64,000 bases of DNA from Oceanobacillus profundus (GCF_003515705.1 NZ_QWEH01000011.1:62001-126000); one strand, 5' to 3'. Counted from the stretch's first letter, positions 43,550 to 52,983 are shown. Notes: generated by a model not told the origin, from the letters alone. A program made the numbers and translations.

Positions 43550-44038
43550 TTAATTTCCCGCTAAGTAAAGACCTAGACTAGCAATCAACGTACTTCCTAA
43601 ATATGTTCCAGTAAAAACAAACATACCTACTATCGCAATTTTCCAAGATGTTTTTCTCAGATCAACAAGCCGATTTGCTACAGAAATTCCCGCAAATGTT
43701 AAAATAGGCGTGGTTATTGAAAGAAAATCAACAGCTTGAATCGCTGTAATAAAAAAGTCAAATAAAAGGCAAAGCACTAAAGAAGTAATCGAAACCCAAC
43801 CTAATACAGGGAATTCCCTCATAAATTTGACTGGTGTCTTCTGCATTAGATCTGAAATACCAATTCCAATCATAGAAAAGAGCCATAACGTACTAAGACC
43901 AAGAAAAGTCATTGATGTGACTGGCATCGAATCTGGATTTTTTATATGTTTAATTTCTTGTGTAAAGACAATCAGGCTAACACTAAGAAGCAATATCAGG
44001 CCGTACTTTATATATTTATTCGTTAACATGTTAGCCAT
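43550..44038 (-). CDS. Small membrane subunit paired with a DUF3100-type protein
   Basis: A 162-residue protein with four or five hydrophobic helices (YIKYGLILLLSVSLIVFTQE, TFLGLSTLWLFSMIGIGI, GWVSITSLVLCLLFDFFI, IAIVGMFVFTGTYLGSTLIA). Its ATG shares a base with the stop of the upstream DUF3100-type gene (TAATG), so the two are translationally coupled and probably form one transporter. It is last in the operon M20 hydrolase, DUF3100, this gene. The name is by association; the family function is unknown. Confidence 0.7.
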   Translation of the reverse strand: MANMLTNKYIKYGLILLLSVSLIVFTQEIKHIKNPDSMPVTSMTFLGLSTLWLFSMIGIGISDLMQKTPVKFMREFPVLGWVSITSLVLCLLFDFFITAIQAVDFLSITTPILTFAGISVANRLVDLRKTSWKIAIVGMFVFTGTYLGSTLIASLGLYLAGN

Positions 44039-44829
44039 TATTCTTCACCTCTAACCAATAGTTTGTACATAAATTTCTGTAATGGCGCAGCTAAAAATAC
44101 CATTGTAAATGTTCCAAGAAAGCTTGTTAATAATTGACTTGCAGAAGCATAGGCTAAAATCGTGCTTTCCATGTCAGGAACCTGTGCAACTAAACTTGCA
44201 GAAGATGCACTCATCATACTTCCAGATCCCACTCCTGATGCCATCGCCAGTGCTTCAACCGGAAAACCGAAACCGAGCAATATTGGTGCTAAAATACTGA
44301 AGAAAATCGTTCCAAATAATGTACCAATAATATACAAGGAAAGAACTCCTCTTCCCTCACTGGAATTAAGGGTATATTTTTCTGATATATACGCAAGCTC
44401 ACCTTCACGCCCAATTCCTAACGTTGCACCAATCGCTTCACGTCTTAATCCAAGCAGAATTGCTATTGGCAGTCCAAATACAACTGTACCAAGGTTTCCA
44501 ATTTCTTGGAATAAAAATACCCATCCAACCTGAAGTATTTCTCTTATTTGCGGGGCTACATCTGCTCCGTATCGAGCCATTAATGGCAGCATAATAAAAA
44601 TTAAATACTTCCCGGCAAAATCAATGTTTGCTTTACTATAAACATGCCTCCAGAAACCTTTTCGAAACAGTTGCAACCCTAAAATCATCGTAATCACAAT
44701 AGCAAATACTAAAGGTAATAATCCAATCGAGATACTTCCTATTGGTATACTCTGAAAACCAATCATTTCAGCTACTGTAATAATAATAAGCACAAAGATA
44801 ATAAGAAATATAAAGTTTTTGTTCTTCAT
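44038..44829 (-). CDS. DUF3100-type integral membrane protein, putative transporter
   Basis: A 263-residue protein with seven or eight hydrophobic segments and the conserved loop LPLMARYGADVAPQIREILQ, FGLPIAILLGLRREAIGAT, LGIGREGELAYISEKY and ASGVGSGSMMSASSASLVAQ. These glycine/serine-rich re-entrant-like stretches resemble a transport core. It follows the M20 hydrolase by 24 bp and overlaps the small subunit gene. I recall DUF3100 genes beside M20 hydrolases elsewhere; substrate import or product export is inferred. Confidence 0.72.
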   Translation of the reverse strand: MKNKNFIFLIIFVLIIITVAEMIGFQSIPIGSISIGLLPLVFAIVITMILGLQLFRKGFWRHVYSKANIDFAGKYLIFIMLPLMARYGADVAPQIREILQVGWVFLFQEIGNLGTVVFGLPIAILLGLRREAIGATLGIGREGELAYISEKYTLNSSEGRGVLSLYIIGTLFGTIFFSILAPILLGFGFPVEALAMASGVGSGSMMSASSASLVAQVPDMESTILAYASASQLLTSFLGTFTMVFLAAPLQKFMYKLLVRGEE

Positions 44830-44853
44830 GTGATTGTCCTCTTCCCCAGATAG

Positions 44854-46113
44854 TTACTTAACAATTCCTTCAATTAATTCTATATACGATTCATAACTTC
44901 TTTTGTATAACTTAGCTTTATCAATTCGTCCGTTCATTTTTTTCAAAACGTCAGCTAAAAACCTTGGAAAAATCTCATAAATGTACTCAGGATCGATATC
45001 GATAAAGTCATCACCATGAATCGTGCCAGTAAAGCCACTGTAACCAATTTGGATACATGGCATCATATAGGATAAATCACCAATGTCCCCAGCAGCACTA
45101 ATAAAGTTATTATTCTTTATCGCTTCAATTTCCTCGTTTTCCTCGAATGCCTCCAGCACAAATTCTGACAGATAACGATCTTGAACAAAAGGAAGATATC
45201 CCATTTGGGTAGTCCCTTCAACTTCTCCCTGTAAGGCATAAGCACTGCCTTTAGCAGCATCATCTAATTTCATTGCCGCTTCTTTCATATACTCCACCGA
45301 TTTTGTACGCAAATCTGTACCTACCATAATGCGGTTTGGCACGACATTTGTAGACATGTCAGATTCCATTACAATTGGATTTATTCTGACTTGTTCTGAA
45401 TCTTTTAATTGCTGACGACTCAAGCCAACAGCAACATTAAATAATGTCGACATATTGTATGCGTTTTTTGACGAAAACGGATCAAATCCAGCATGTGTTG
45501 CTTTTCCTTTGAATGTATATTTTTTATACAGAAAACCAGCTAGATCAGCATTTATTTCTGTAGACCGCTTATCAAATTCTCCACCCATTGCATGAACGCA
45601 AATGGCGAGATCAATATCATCAAATACCCCTAATCTCATTGCCTCAGGTTTACCACCATAATGTTCAATCGTTTTTTCTTTCATTAGCCCTTCGCGATAA
45701 GCTAAATCCAAGTACTCTTCTGCAGGAACAAAAACAAATGTAATTTGATAATCTAAGTCTCTGTATGCTTCTGTCTTGTACAAATAATGATATAGGCTAA
45801 GTGCTATTGCTACCTGTGTATAGTGCCCACAGTTATGCGCTGCACCTGTCTCTTTATTTGCATGCATATGTGTAGGCGCATATACAGCATCCAATTCAGC
45901 AATAAAAGCAAGGTGCAAGTCTTTCTTTTCATTTCCTAGTGTAACTCGGAATCCTGTTGTACTAAATTCATCAATTTGGATGGTTGAATTAACCTTTTTT
46001 AAATAATCAATTATTGTTTGCTTCGTCTGATGCTCTTTATATCCTAACTCTGGATGATAATATATTTGTTCAGCAATTTTTTTGATCTCTTCATAATGTT
46101 TTTTGAAATGCAC
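44854..46113 (-). CDS. M20-family amidohydrolase
   Basis: A 419-residue metallopeptidase-like hydrolase. Metal and catalytic motifs are LAFIAELDAVY, AAHNCGHYTQVAIAL, the EE pair in VPAEEYLD and the C-terminal SAAGDIGDLSYMMPCIQIGY; KGKATHAGFDP belongs to the lid domain. Sequence is diverged from the M20 enzyme at 23160-24392. It leads an operon with the DUF3100-type two-subunit membrane system, so substrate and transport are probably linked. The likely substrates are N-acyl amino acids or aminoacyl conjugates. Confidence 0.85.
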   Translation of the reverse strand: MHFKKHYEEIKKIAEQIYYHPELGYKEHQTKQTIIDYLKKVNSTIQIDEFSTTGFRVTLGNEKKDLHLAFIAELDAVYAPTHMHANKETGAAHNCGHYTQVAIALSLYHYLYKTEAYRDLDYQITFVFVPAEEYLDLAYREGLMKEKTIEHYGGKPEAMRLGVFDDIDLAICVHAMGGEFDKRSTEINADLAGFLYKKYTFKGKATHAGFDPFSSKNAYNMSTLFNVAVGLSRQQLKDSEQVRINPIVMESDMSTNVVPNRIMVGTDLRTKSVEYMKEAAMKLDDAAKGSAYALQGEVEGTTQMGYLPFVQDRYLSEFVLEAFEENEEIEAIKNNNFISAAGDIGDLSYMMPCIQIGYSGFTGTIHGDDFIDIDPEYIYEIFPRFLADVLKKMNGRIDKAKLYKRSYESYIELIEGIVK

Positions 46114-46692
46114 AGTCAGATCTCCTTTTGCTTAAAGTATGATAATTAATATAAAAACAGTACTGAATAATACTATCACGATTGGATTATAACGTCAATA
46201 ACAAACCTTTTATTATATATTTTTAATAAACGTTCGGTTTTAGCTGCTAATGAATTATTCAACGATATCCATATTGGAAAACGTCTATTTACTGCTATCA
46301 CACACTTTATATAGCTTTTTTTCTATTTTGAAATTATACTATTCTAGAACGAATAGATAAATTTCTTTTAAGGATAAGAAATGAGACAGTTATTGGCATC
46401 ATTAGTATTAGCAATTATTATTGCTTTTCACCTCAAACAGCTTTGGCAATTGAAACTGATGAGCCCGAACTCGGGGCATTTTTAGAAGATATCAGTTGGG
46501 AAGCAAAGGATTATATTGATTACTTGGAAAGTTTTTCAGTAATGATTTTTCAATAATCAAAATGGGATATTATAATAAAGAAATAGGAGTAATCTAACGT
46601 TGAAATAATAGCTTAATCTTTTTGGGTAGGTTCCGTCTCGTATAACTCTTGAATGCTAGGTAAGCCACACTAACCAATTCAGAAGGGGGAAT
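46114..46692. other. Intergenic region with a decayed gene
   Basis: About 580 bp between divergent genes. Apart from the remnant at 46381-46556 it is AT-rich, with the AGAAGGGGGA ribosome binding site of the acetyltransferase at its right end. Confidence 0.4.
46381..46556 (+). pseudogene. Frameshifted remnant of a small secreted acidic protein
   Basis: ATG 46381 with AAGGATAAG upstream starts a signal-peptide-like stretch (MRQLLASLVLAIIIAF). A shift near 46428 is needed to continue with PQTALAIETDEPELGAFLED and ISWEAKDYIDYLESF to a stop at 46554. The Ala-x-Ala site and the acidic YL repeat resemble the N-terminus of Bacillaceae processed acidic surface proteins, but only about 55 residues survive. 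Confidence 0.45.
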
Positions 46693-47241
46693 ATGAAATT
46701 GGATTCAAACATGATTAAATTTCGAAGGCTTATATTAGAGGATTTACCACTTTTGTATAACTGGATTAGAAATGACCACTTTGTTAACCGTTTTTGGGCC
46801 TTCAACAAAAAGGAACCTTATGAGAAGGTAGCTAAGGAATTTTCTGATTATATCAAACGGGTTGAGCCAACTGATCCGTATCTAATTCTTTATGATGATA
46901 CACCTATTGGTTATATACAAACATTTAATTGGAGTGATTATCCAGTATTTGAAAAGTACGTTGATCTAACTAACTCAGCTAGCTTAGACCTATTTATAGG
47001 AGAAGAGAAGTATAGAAATAAAGGACTTGGCACTAAAGTTCTTTCACTTTTCCTAAGTCAGTTTGTTTTTTCAGATGAAAGTGTAGACAGGTGTATTATT
47101 AATCCAGAGGTTAACAATCGTATAGCTATCCAAGCTTATGAAAAAGTTGGGTTTCAGATTATCAAAATGGTCCCAGATATCCCAGAAGAACCTGGACCTG
47201 TTTTTTTCATGAGCTTAGATCGTCATGAGTTCCAAGGATAA
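46693..47241 (+). CDS. GNAT acetyltransferase, AAC(6')-like
   Basis: A 182-residue N-acetyltransferase. The pattern IKFRRLILEDLPLLYNWIRN, PIGYIQTFNWSDYP, LDLFIGEEKYRNKGLGTKVL and NNRIAIQAYEKVGFQI is that of the aminoglycoside 6'-acetyltransferase branch (Acetyltransf_8), with the acetyl-CoA loop RNKGLG. GAAGGGGGA lies 5 nt before ATG 46693. It may acetylate aminoglycosides or another amine; the sequence alone does not show resistance. Single gene. Confidence 0.8.
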   Translation: MKLDSNMIKFRRLILEDLPLLYNWIRNDHFVNRFWAFNKKEPYEKVAKEFSDYIKRVEPTDPYLILYDDTPIGYIQTFNWSDYPVFEKYVDLTNSASLDLFIGEEKYRNKGLGTKVLSLFLSQFVFSDESVDRCIINPEVNNRIAIQAYEKVGFQIIKMVPDIPEEPGPVFFMSLDRHEFQG

Positions 47242-47274
47242 ATACCATTACCGGAAAGAGTGAGCAGCCAAACG

Positions 47275-47312
47275 GAGTCCATTTTTAAAATACGATTAAT
47301 CAAAATGGACTC
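47275..47312. repeat. Inverted repeat after the acetyltransferase gene
   Basis: AGTCCATTTT (47276-47285 region) pairs with AAAATGGACT (47302-47311). It lacks a clear T tract, but the position fits a terminator. Confidence 0.5.
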
Positions 47313-47514
47313 TACTTCAAGGAACTAAATTTCAACTAATTTTATAAGGAAGCTGTATCTGACCGTGTTTCGCATTAATCACCGTAATAGACGTCAAAAA
47401 AGTCAAAATCGAGGCCACACTAAAAGATATATTTTTACTCGTTCATTATTTCGCTGGTACTATTCCTAATTCGAAGAAAAACAGTATATATTTCCTGGGA
47501 AATATTTATCGAAA

Positions 47515-48300
47515 TTAATGTGCTGTTGTCATCCAGGCTCGATTTTTCTGCCATTCAACATTAACAGAGGTATTAAAGAAACGAGACAGGTTTCGATCTG
47601 TTAATACATTTACACTTTTACCTTTATCAAATATTGTGCCTTGACGAAGCAACAGTGTGTTTGAGAAAATCGGCAATATCTCTTCAATATGATGTGTTAC
47701 AAAAATAATGGTTGGAGCCTCTTCTTCTAATGACAATTGATTGACGGCAGCTAATAATCCTTCTCTTGAAATAAAATCTAGTCCATTTGTTGGCTCATCT
47801 AAAATAAGCAATTCCGGTGATGCCATTAATCCCCTTGCAATTAATATTTTTTGCTTTTCTCCCTGTGAACAGGTTTGATAGGTACGACCTTGTAAATAAT
47901 CGCAGCCTAATTGTTCCATGATTCGATTCGCTTTTTTATAGTCTCCCGTGGTAGGGTTATCGTACAGTCCAATTGAGGCAAAACTCCCGCTTACAACGAT
48001 ATCTTCTGTATAATTGCTTCCTTTTATTTTTTCCTGTAGAGATGAACTGACCCAGCCAATTGATTTCCGTAATTCTCTAATATCCGTCTTTCCAAAGACT
48101 TGATTTAATACACTGACTTGTCCAGTGGTTGGCCAAATATAGCCATTAATCATGTTTAATAGTGTCGTTTTTCCTGAACCATTTAATCCTAAAATTGCCC
48201 AATGCTCACCTTTTGAAACCTGCCAATTGATATTAGAGAGAATGTGCTCTCCCTCTCTTCTCCACGTTACATCCTGCATGTGAATTACATTTCCCAACAT
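47515..48300 (-). CDS. ylmA: ABC transporter ATP-binding protein, YlmA/ModF-like
   Basis: A 261-residue nucleotide-binding domain: Walker A LGLNGSGKTT, Q-loop in IGWVSSSLQE, signature CSQGEKQK in place of LSGGQ, Walker B LLILDEPTNGLD and switch FVTHHIEE. The non-canonical signature and SSSLQ loop are typical of the YlmA/ModF group, which often acts without an obvious permease. No membrane component is adjacent. Function in the cell is unknown. Confidence 0.85.
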   Translation of the reverse strand: MLGNVIHMQDVTWRREGEHILSNINWQVSKGEHWAILGLNGSGKTTLLNMINGYIWPTTGQVSVLNQVFGKTDIRELRKSIGWVSSSLQEKIKGSNYTEDIVVSGSFASIGLYDNPTTGDYKKANRIMEQLGCDYLQGRTYQTCSQGEKQKILIARGLMASPELLILDEPTNGLDFISREGLLAAVNQLSLEEEAPTIIFVTHHIEEILPIFSNTLLLRQGTIFDKGKSVNVLTDRNLSRFFNTSVNVEWQKNRAWMTTAH

Positions 48301-48454
48301 TGCCCACCTCTTTGTACCCTATTAATTTCCGTTTTGTATTTAATAGTAAGATTAATTCGATTATTATTATATTCTAACAGTTTATATTGAATTAAGGAAT
48401 CATTAACATTTTTCGACAAAGATGCTTGAGGTTTCGATAATAGATCTAGATCTA

Positions 48455-49078
48455 CTAGGTTGTCCAACGATCCACAATTATACCAACCAAGTACCAATCA
48501 TCGTTCACTTCCTCAAAGGCAAGAATAAGATTTGCCCAATCCATTTCCTCATCTGTTCCAGGTACATAATAGCTTACAAACCTTGCTTCTGGATAAACTT
48601 CTCCCACATTCATCCTCATATTGCCACGCGGATCAATGTCATTTACTAGTATTTCGGTTGATTCCGTAAAATCACGAATATAGAGATAGTCATGATAATA
48701 CGCATTAGGAGTTAACCGGATTGCATCTCCTGTCCCATCCTCTGTTCCCCATTCATATACTTCACTATCATTAGGGAATCCACGCACTTGTTCAGCCTCA
48801 AAAATAGGCTGCTCTTCTTCCTCTATAAATGCATATGGAGTAAATCGAATCCCTTTTTCCGGATGAACAAAAGTGGATAATTGTTCAAAATCTTTATTAT
48901 CTAATGCGTCTACAATCAAATCTGCGTGTGCTCGTAATTGCTCTTTATCTGCAGCTGTTTCTTGAGCTTCTTTATTCGCATCTTGTGCATTACTTTCCTC
49001 AGTGGTCGTCTCAGAGCTGCTGCAAGAGATTAGAAACATAACACTACTAATACCCAAAATTATAATGAAACTTTTCAT
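48455..49078 (-). CDS. Lipoprotein of unknown function
   Basis: A signal peptide with lipobox FLISC (Cys19), followed by an acidic/Ser-Thr linker and a globular domain with HADLIVDALDNKDFEQLSTF (an NTF2-like or stress-lipoprotein start) ending in NDDWYLVGIIVDRW. 207 residues. The protein should be anchored to the outer face of the membrane. It is convergent-free and monocistronic, and I do not recognise a named family. Confidence 0.75.
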   Translation of the reverse strand: MKSFIIILGISSVMFLISCSSSETTTEESNAQDANKEAQETAADKEQLRAHADLIVDALDNKDFEQLSTFVHPEKGIRFTPYAFIEEEEQPIFEAEQVRGFPNDSEVYEWGTEDGTGDAIRLTPNAYYHDYLYIRDFTESTEILVNDIDPRGNMRMNVGEVYPEARFVSYYVPGTDEEMDWANLILAFEEVNDDWYLVGIIVDRWTT

Positions 49079-49296
49079 TGTTAGAACCGCCTTATTAGAG
49101 ATTTTACAAATTACGTTTCCCGTACCGAAGCTTTATAAACTTTTAACATCCTCTCGTACTTTCTATAGTCAATGAAGAAAAAATTCAAAATTCCATTCGA
49201 TTTATTGAGGAACAAAATGATAGACTATATAGGAGTAATAAATTCCGAAGATTAAGCTAGAATTTGTCAGTAAATTATATGGAAAGGATTGATGTT

Positions 49297-50649
49297 ATGG
49301 TAAGTAAACTAATTGCAGATAAAACAATGGAACAATGGGTGAAGCAACATCCAATTCTTGAAGAAATAGTCTATGCAGATGAAGTTTTCTGGCCAAACCC
49401 TGCATATCGAATGGAGAACTCCAAAAACACACTAACAAATGCGGATATAGATGATGCAGCAGAACGACTAAAGCGTTTTGCACCCTATATAGCTAAAGTT
49501 TTCCCTGAAACTATGGAGACAGAAGGTATTATTGAGTCACCTATAAAACCAATACGTAGCATGCAGAGAGTAATGGAGCAAAAATATGATGTTGCATTTC
49601 AAAAAGACCTCCTATTAAAATGCGATAGTCATTTACCAATATCTGGATCCATTAAGGCTAGGGGTGGGATTTATGAAGTATTAAAGCATGCTGAAGAGGT
49701 TGCCTCAAAGCATCATTATATTTCTGTTGATCAAAACTATACCCAATTTGACAGCGATACATTTAGAACGTTGTTTTCAAACTATGAAATCTCAGTTGGT
49801 TCTACGGGCAATCTCGGCTTGAGCATTGGCATTATGAGTGCCCAACTTGGATTTAAAGTAACCGTACATATGTCTGCAGATGCAAAGCAATGGAAAAAAG
49901 ACCTTCTGCGCAGCAAAGGTGTTCAGGTTATAGAATACGAATCTGATTATAGTAAAGCAGTGATTGAAGGGAGAAAGCAAGCCGAAAATAATCCTAGGTG
50001 TCATTTTATTGATGATGAAAACTCAAGAAATCTCTTTTTAGGCTATGCAGTTGCCGCCTCACGATTAAAAGAACAATTACATGTGATGAACATTGAAGTT
50101 AATGCAGATCAACCATTATTTGTATATCTTCCGTGTGGCGTTGGAGGCGGACCAGGCGGGGTTACTTTTGGTCTTCATGCTGAGTTTGGAGAACATGTCC
50201 ATTGTTTTTTCGCAGAGCCTACAAATTCTCCATGCTTTTTACTGGGTCAGTTGACAGGGCTTCAAGACAAGATCTCTGTTCAGGACTTCGGCTTGAGTAA
50301 CCAGACTGATGCAGATGGGCTTGCTGTAGGAAGGACTTCCAGTTTTGTAGGTGAAACGATTAGACATTTGCTAAGTGGCTGCTATACGATCCAAGATGCG
50401 AGACTGTATGCTTTGCTTCGTGATTTGGCTGATACAGAAGACATCTTCTTAGAACCATCTGCACTAGCTGGGTTTTATGGTCCTGTTCAGCTTATGTCAC
50501 AGCAAAGTGGTCGAAACTATATCAAAAAACATAATCTGACAGATAAGATGAAACAGGCTCACCATCTAATATGGGCAACTGGCGGGAACATGGTACCGCA
50601 AGAAGTGATGCAAGGGTATTATGAAAAAGGTAAAAATATAAACATTTAG
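49297..50649 (+). CDS. dsdA: D-serine ammonia-lyase (D-serine dehydratase)
   Basis: PLP enzyme converting D-serine to pyruvate and ammonia. The 450-residue product has the PLP lysine in SGSIKARGG (Lys120), the PLP-phosphate loop [20 protein letters not shown] and the DsdA-specific [17 protein letters not shown] 49297 with AAGGA upstream is preferred to earlier in-frame starts at 49264 and 49279. No DsdC regulator or DsdX permease is adjacent. Detoxification or use of D-serine is likely. Confidence 0.93.
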   Translation: MVSKLIADKTMEQWVKQHPILEEIVYADEVFWPNPAYRMENSKNTLTNADIDDAAERLKRFAPYIAKVFPETMETEGIIESPIKPIRSMQRVMEQKYDVAFQKDLLLKCDSHLPISGSIKARGGIYEVLKHAEEVASKHHYISVDQNYTQFDSDTFRTLFSNYEISVGSTGNLGLSIGIMSAQLGFKVTVHMSADAKQWKKDLLRSKGVQVIEYESDYSKAVIEGRKQAENNPRCHFIDDENSRNLFLGYAVAASRLKEQLHVMNIEVNADQPLFVYLPCGVGGGPGGVTFGLHAEFGEHVHCFFAEPTNSPCFLLGQLTGLQDKISVQDFGLSNQTDADGLAVGRTSSFVGETIRHLLSGCYTIQDARLYALLRDLADTEDIFLEPSALAGFYGPVQLMSQQSGRNYIKKHNLTDKMKQAHHLIWATGGNMVPQEVMQGYYEKGKNINI

Positions 50650-50667
50650 TTTTTAATATACACGCAA

Positions 50668-50708
50668 CAAAAAACGCCTGTGGATTATTTATTGTCTCCA
50701 CAGGCGTT
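50668..50708. terminator. Bidirectional terminator between dsdA and the NCS1 permease
   Basis: AACGCCTGTGGA (50673-50684) pairs perfectly with TCCACAGGCGTT (50697-50708). The minus strand continues into TTTTTTG. Confidence 0.88.
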
Positions 50709-50719
50709 CCTTTAATCAT

Positions 50720-52117
50720 TTATTTATTTTCGTAAATTGTATCCTTTTTAAACCTTGAACCCTTAAATGCGTATTTCGAAATAATAATATAAGAAATACC
50801 TGCAACAATAAAGCCGATTATCCATGCTAGATCAACAAATGAGAAGGCTGCAGCTGCACCGATTAACATCGCAGTAAATGCTGCTGGGTTCGAGCCTGCA
50901 AATTGTCCATCTTTTTCATATAATTTCTTTATATTCACTTTTTGTTTTCTTAATAGGTAGTATTCAACTAATAGAATAGCAACTAAAGGTCCTAAAAATG
51001 CTGAATAAATAAGTACAAACATGTCGAGACCTTTTGCGGAAGAGTCTTGTACTAACAACCAAGGGAATGAAACCATTCCTAAAAGTCCAGTTATAATTAC
51101 AGCAATTTTATAATCTAATTTTGTAAACAATTGAATTACATAGGTTGGTGATACAATATTCGCAACCATATTAACAGCAACCGATCCAAATACGATAAAA
51201 GCAGATATAAAGATCGTAATAAACGTATTATCAATTAATGCTGGTAATGCTCTTGCCGGGTTTGTGAATCCAGTTGCAGTCGCAAGCATTGCACCAACTA
51301 CAATTACCGAACCATATGAAATAGCAATTGGCAAGAAGTAAAATAGCCCACGTTTTTTATCACTAATCCCTGATTTAAGTTCTCTTGAATAATCAGCAGC
51401 GCTTAAGAAAATCGCAGCATAGTTACCCATAAATACCATAATAAATCCAAAGAATGGAAGTCCCCATGATCCTTCTGCACGTACCCAGCTATCTGCGATA
51501 ACAGCACTATGATCTTTCAGAAGTACTACAGCTACAAACGCTATAATTAGCATAAGCACCACAGATGCCACCGTTTCAACCCATTTAATTGCATGGAATC
51601 CAAACATAGAAAGCACAATTTGTAAAGATTGTAATATGATAAAACAAATTGCAACGTTATCGATCGAACCGCCTGAGGCAATCTTAACAATTTCATTTAA
51701 AGCCGTTGCCCCGATCCAGCTTTGAATACCATACCAGATAACTGCCGGTACTCCTCGTAGTAGTGAGGATATTATTGTACCTTTTTCACCGAAAGACATT
51801 CTAAGTTGTACAACGTAAGGTATTCCTGTTCGATAACCAAGTCTGTCATTTAATGCAAATATTATTGAAATAATTCCAATCGCTACCAAAGCTGCAGCAA
51901 AAGTTTGAACAGCATTTAATGTTGCCACACCAAGTACGATGATACTAGCACCTAGTGTCATATTACCCATGTTAACCCCGTCACCGACCCACATCGACAT
52001 ATAGCCAAATGGACCTAACGTCCTATCTTTTTCAGTATTCGGCTTTAATGAATCGTTTTCGTGACTCTGTAAATTCTTTTTATCATCAACAGTCAGTGTA
52101 TCATTTTTTGTAGACAT
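50720..52117 (-). CDS. NCS1-family nucleobase/allantoin permease (PucI-like)
   Basis: Imports a purine, pyrimidine or hydantoin-type compound. The 465-residue protein has about twelve hydrophobic segments and NCS1 motifs: RTLGPFGYMSMWVGDGVNMG, PAVIWYGIQSWIGATALNEI and FFGFIMVFMGNYAAIFLSAA. ATG 52117 is taken, 12 nt after AAAAGGGG; the TTG at 52129 abuts that site. The position beside allantoinases, PucR and allantoate amidohydrolase makes allantoin the likeliest substrate. A cre-like box and a 52-bp repeat array lie upstream. Confidence 0.86.
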   Translation of the reverse strand: MSTKNDTLTVDDKKNLQSHENDSLKPNTEKDRTLGPFGYMSMWVGDGVNMGNMTLGASIIVLGVATLNAVQTFAAALVAIGIISIIFALNDRLGYRTGIPYVVQLRMSFGEKGTIISSLLRGVPAVIWYGIQSWIGATALNEIVKIASGGSIDNVAICFIILQSLQIVLSMFGFHAIKWVETVASVVLMLIIAFVAVVLLKDHSAVIADSWVRAEGSWGLPFFGFIMVFMGNYAAIFLSAADYSRELKSGISDKKRGLFYFLPIAISYGSVIVVGAMLATATGFTNPARALPALIDNTFITIFISAFIVFGSVAVNMVANIVSPTYVIQLFTKLDYKIAVIITGLLGMVSFPWLLVQDSSAKGLDMFVLIYSAFLGPLVAILLVEYYLLRKQKVNIKKLYEKDGQFAGSNPAAFTAMLIGAAAAFSFVDLAWIIGFIVAGISYIIISKYAFKGSRFKKDTIYENK

Positions 52118-52205
52118 ACTGGCTTTCAACCCCTTTTCATCAATCTATCTATTTTATAATTGTTAAGTCATCAAGTAGTTTATGATAACTCTTAAGCCCT
52201 TTTGA

Positions 52206-52221
52206 TTATAAGCGCTTCCAG
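52206..52221 (-). promoter_or_regulatory. cre-like box upstream of the NCS1 permease
   Basis: Minus-strand CTGGAAGCGCTTATAA contains the AAGCGCTT cre core and matches 12 of 14 defined positions, 89 bp before the start codon. Confidence 0.5.
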
Positions 52222-52444
52222 GTATAATGTCATTGTTCATAACGTACAAACTAAATCGTTTTTTATTATATAAAACCGACATAAAATATTGTGATTATGC
52301 TATTTTTGCTAATTTGTCTCTTTTTTTTATCACATTTGCACAAAATAACGACTTATTACATAAGAACCAGTTGGGTAAATAGCACTGAAAATTCGCTCTG
52401 CTAACTAATGCTTGCGTAAAAATTGATGGGTTATTCTGTATTTA

Positions 52445-52832
52445 TTTCTCTTCATTTGGGTGCTCATCGCTCCCATGAGTTACCGTTTTCCTTTTGTTTC
52501 TCTTCATTCGGGTGCTCATCGCTCTCATGAGTTACCGTTTTCCTTTTGTTTCACTTCATTCGGGTGCTCATCGCCCCTATGAGTTACCGTTTTCCTTTTG
52601 TTTCTCTTCATTCGGGTGCTCATCGCCCCTATGAGTTACCGTTTCCCTTTTGTTTCACTTCATTCGGGTGCTCATCGCCACTATGAGTTACCGCTTTCCT
52701 TTTGTTTCACTTCATTCGGGTGCTCATCGCCCCTATGAGTTACCGTTTCTCTTTTATTTCTCTTCATTCGGGTGCTCATAACCCCTATGAGTTACCGTTT
52801 CCCTTTTGTTTCTCTTGATTTGGGTGCTCATC
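52445..52832. repeat. 52-bp tandem repeat array, about 7.5 copies, hairpin in each unit
   Basis: Units start at 52445, 52497, 52549, 52601, 52653, 52705, 52757 and 52809 (last one partial), with only a few substitutions each. Every complete unit contains GGTGCTCAT, a 7-nt loop, and ATGAGTTACC, which pair with one bulge and one G-U, then a pyrimidine-rich tract. Units abut directly with no spacers. The array lies in the gap between the NCS2 and NCS1 permease genes, about 330 bp upstream of the NCS1 start. The 52-bp period is not a multiple of three, so it is not a protein repeat. Confidence 0.9.
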
Positions 52833-52920
52833 ATCTATATTTTGCGTATTAAACAAAAATATATTATAGGATCGATAAATTTGGTCATATTTTCGCGGAA
52901 ACATTGTAATTTTAAGTAAA

Positions 52921-52958
52921 TAAAAAAACGGAATCAGATGAGTAACCTCTGATTCCGT
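52921..52958 (-). terminator. Terminator of the NCS2 permease gene
   Basis: ACGGAATCAGA (52928-52938) pairs with TCTGATTCCGT (52948-52958); on the minus strand TTTTTTTATTT follows. Confidence 0.88.
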
Positions 52959-52983
52959 ACAATATCTATTAATTTCATCCATG

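Noticed and set aside
47365-47469. 34-codon GTG-start frame rich in Arg and aromatic residues
   Set aside because: AAGGAAG is 12 nt away and the start is GTG; there is no family match, terminator or neighbour to support it. It would deserve a look only if ribosome profiling showed signal.
52445-52832. Possible CRISPR array
   Set aside because: Repeat units abut with no unique spacers between them, units are 52 bp and differ by substitutions, and no cas genes are present.
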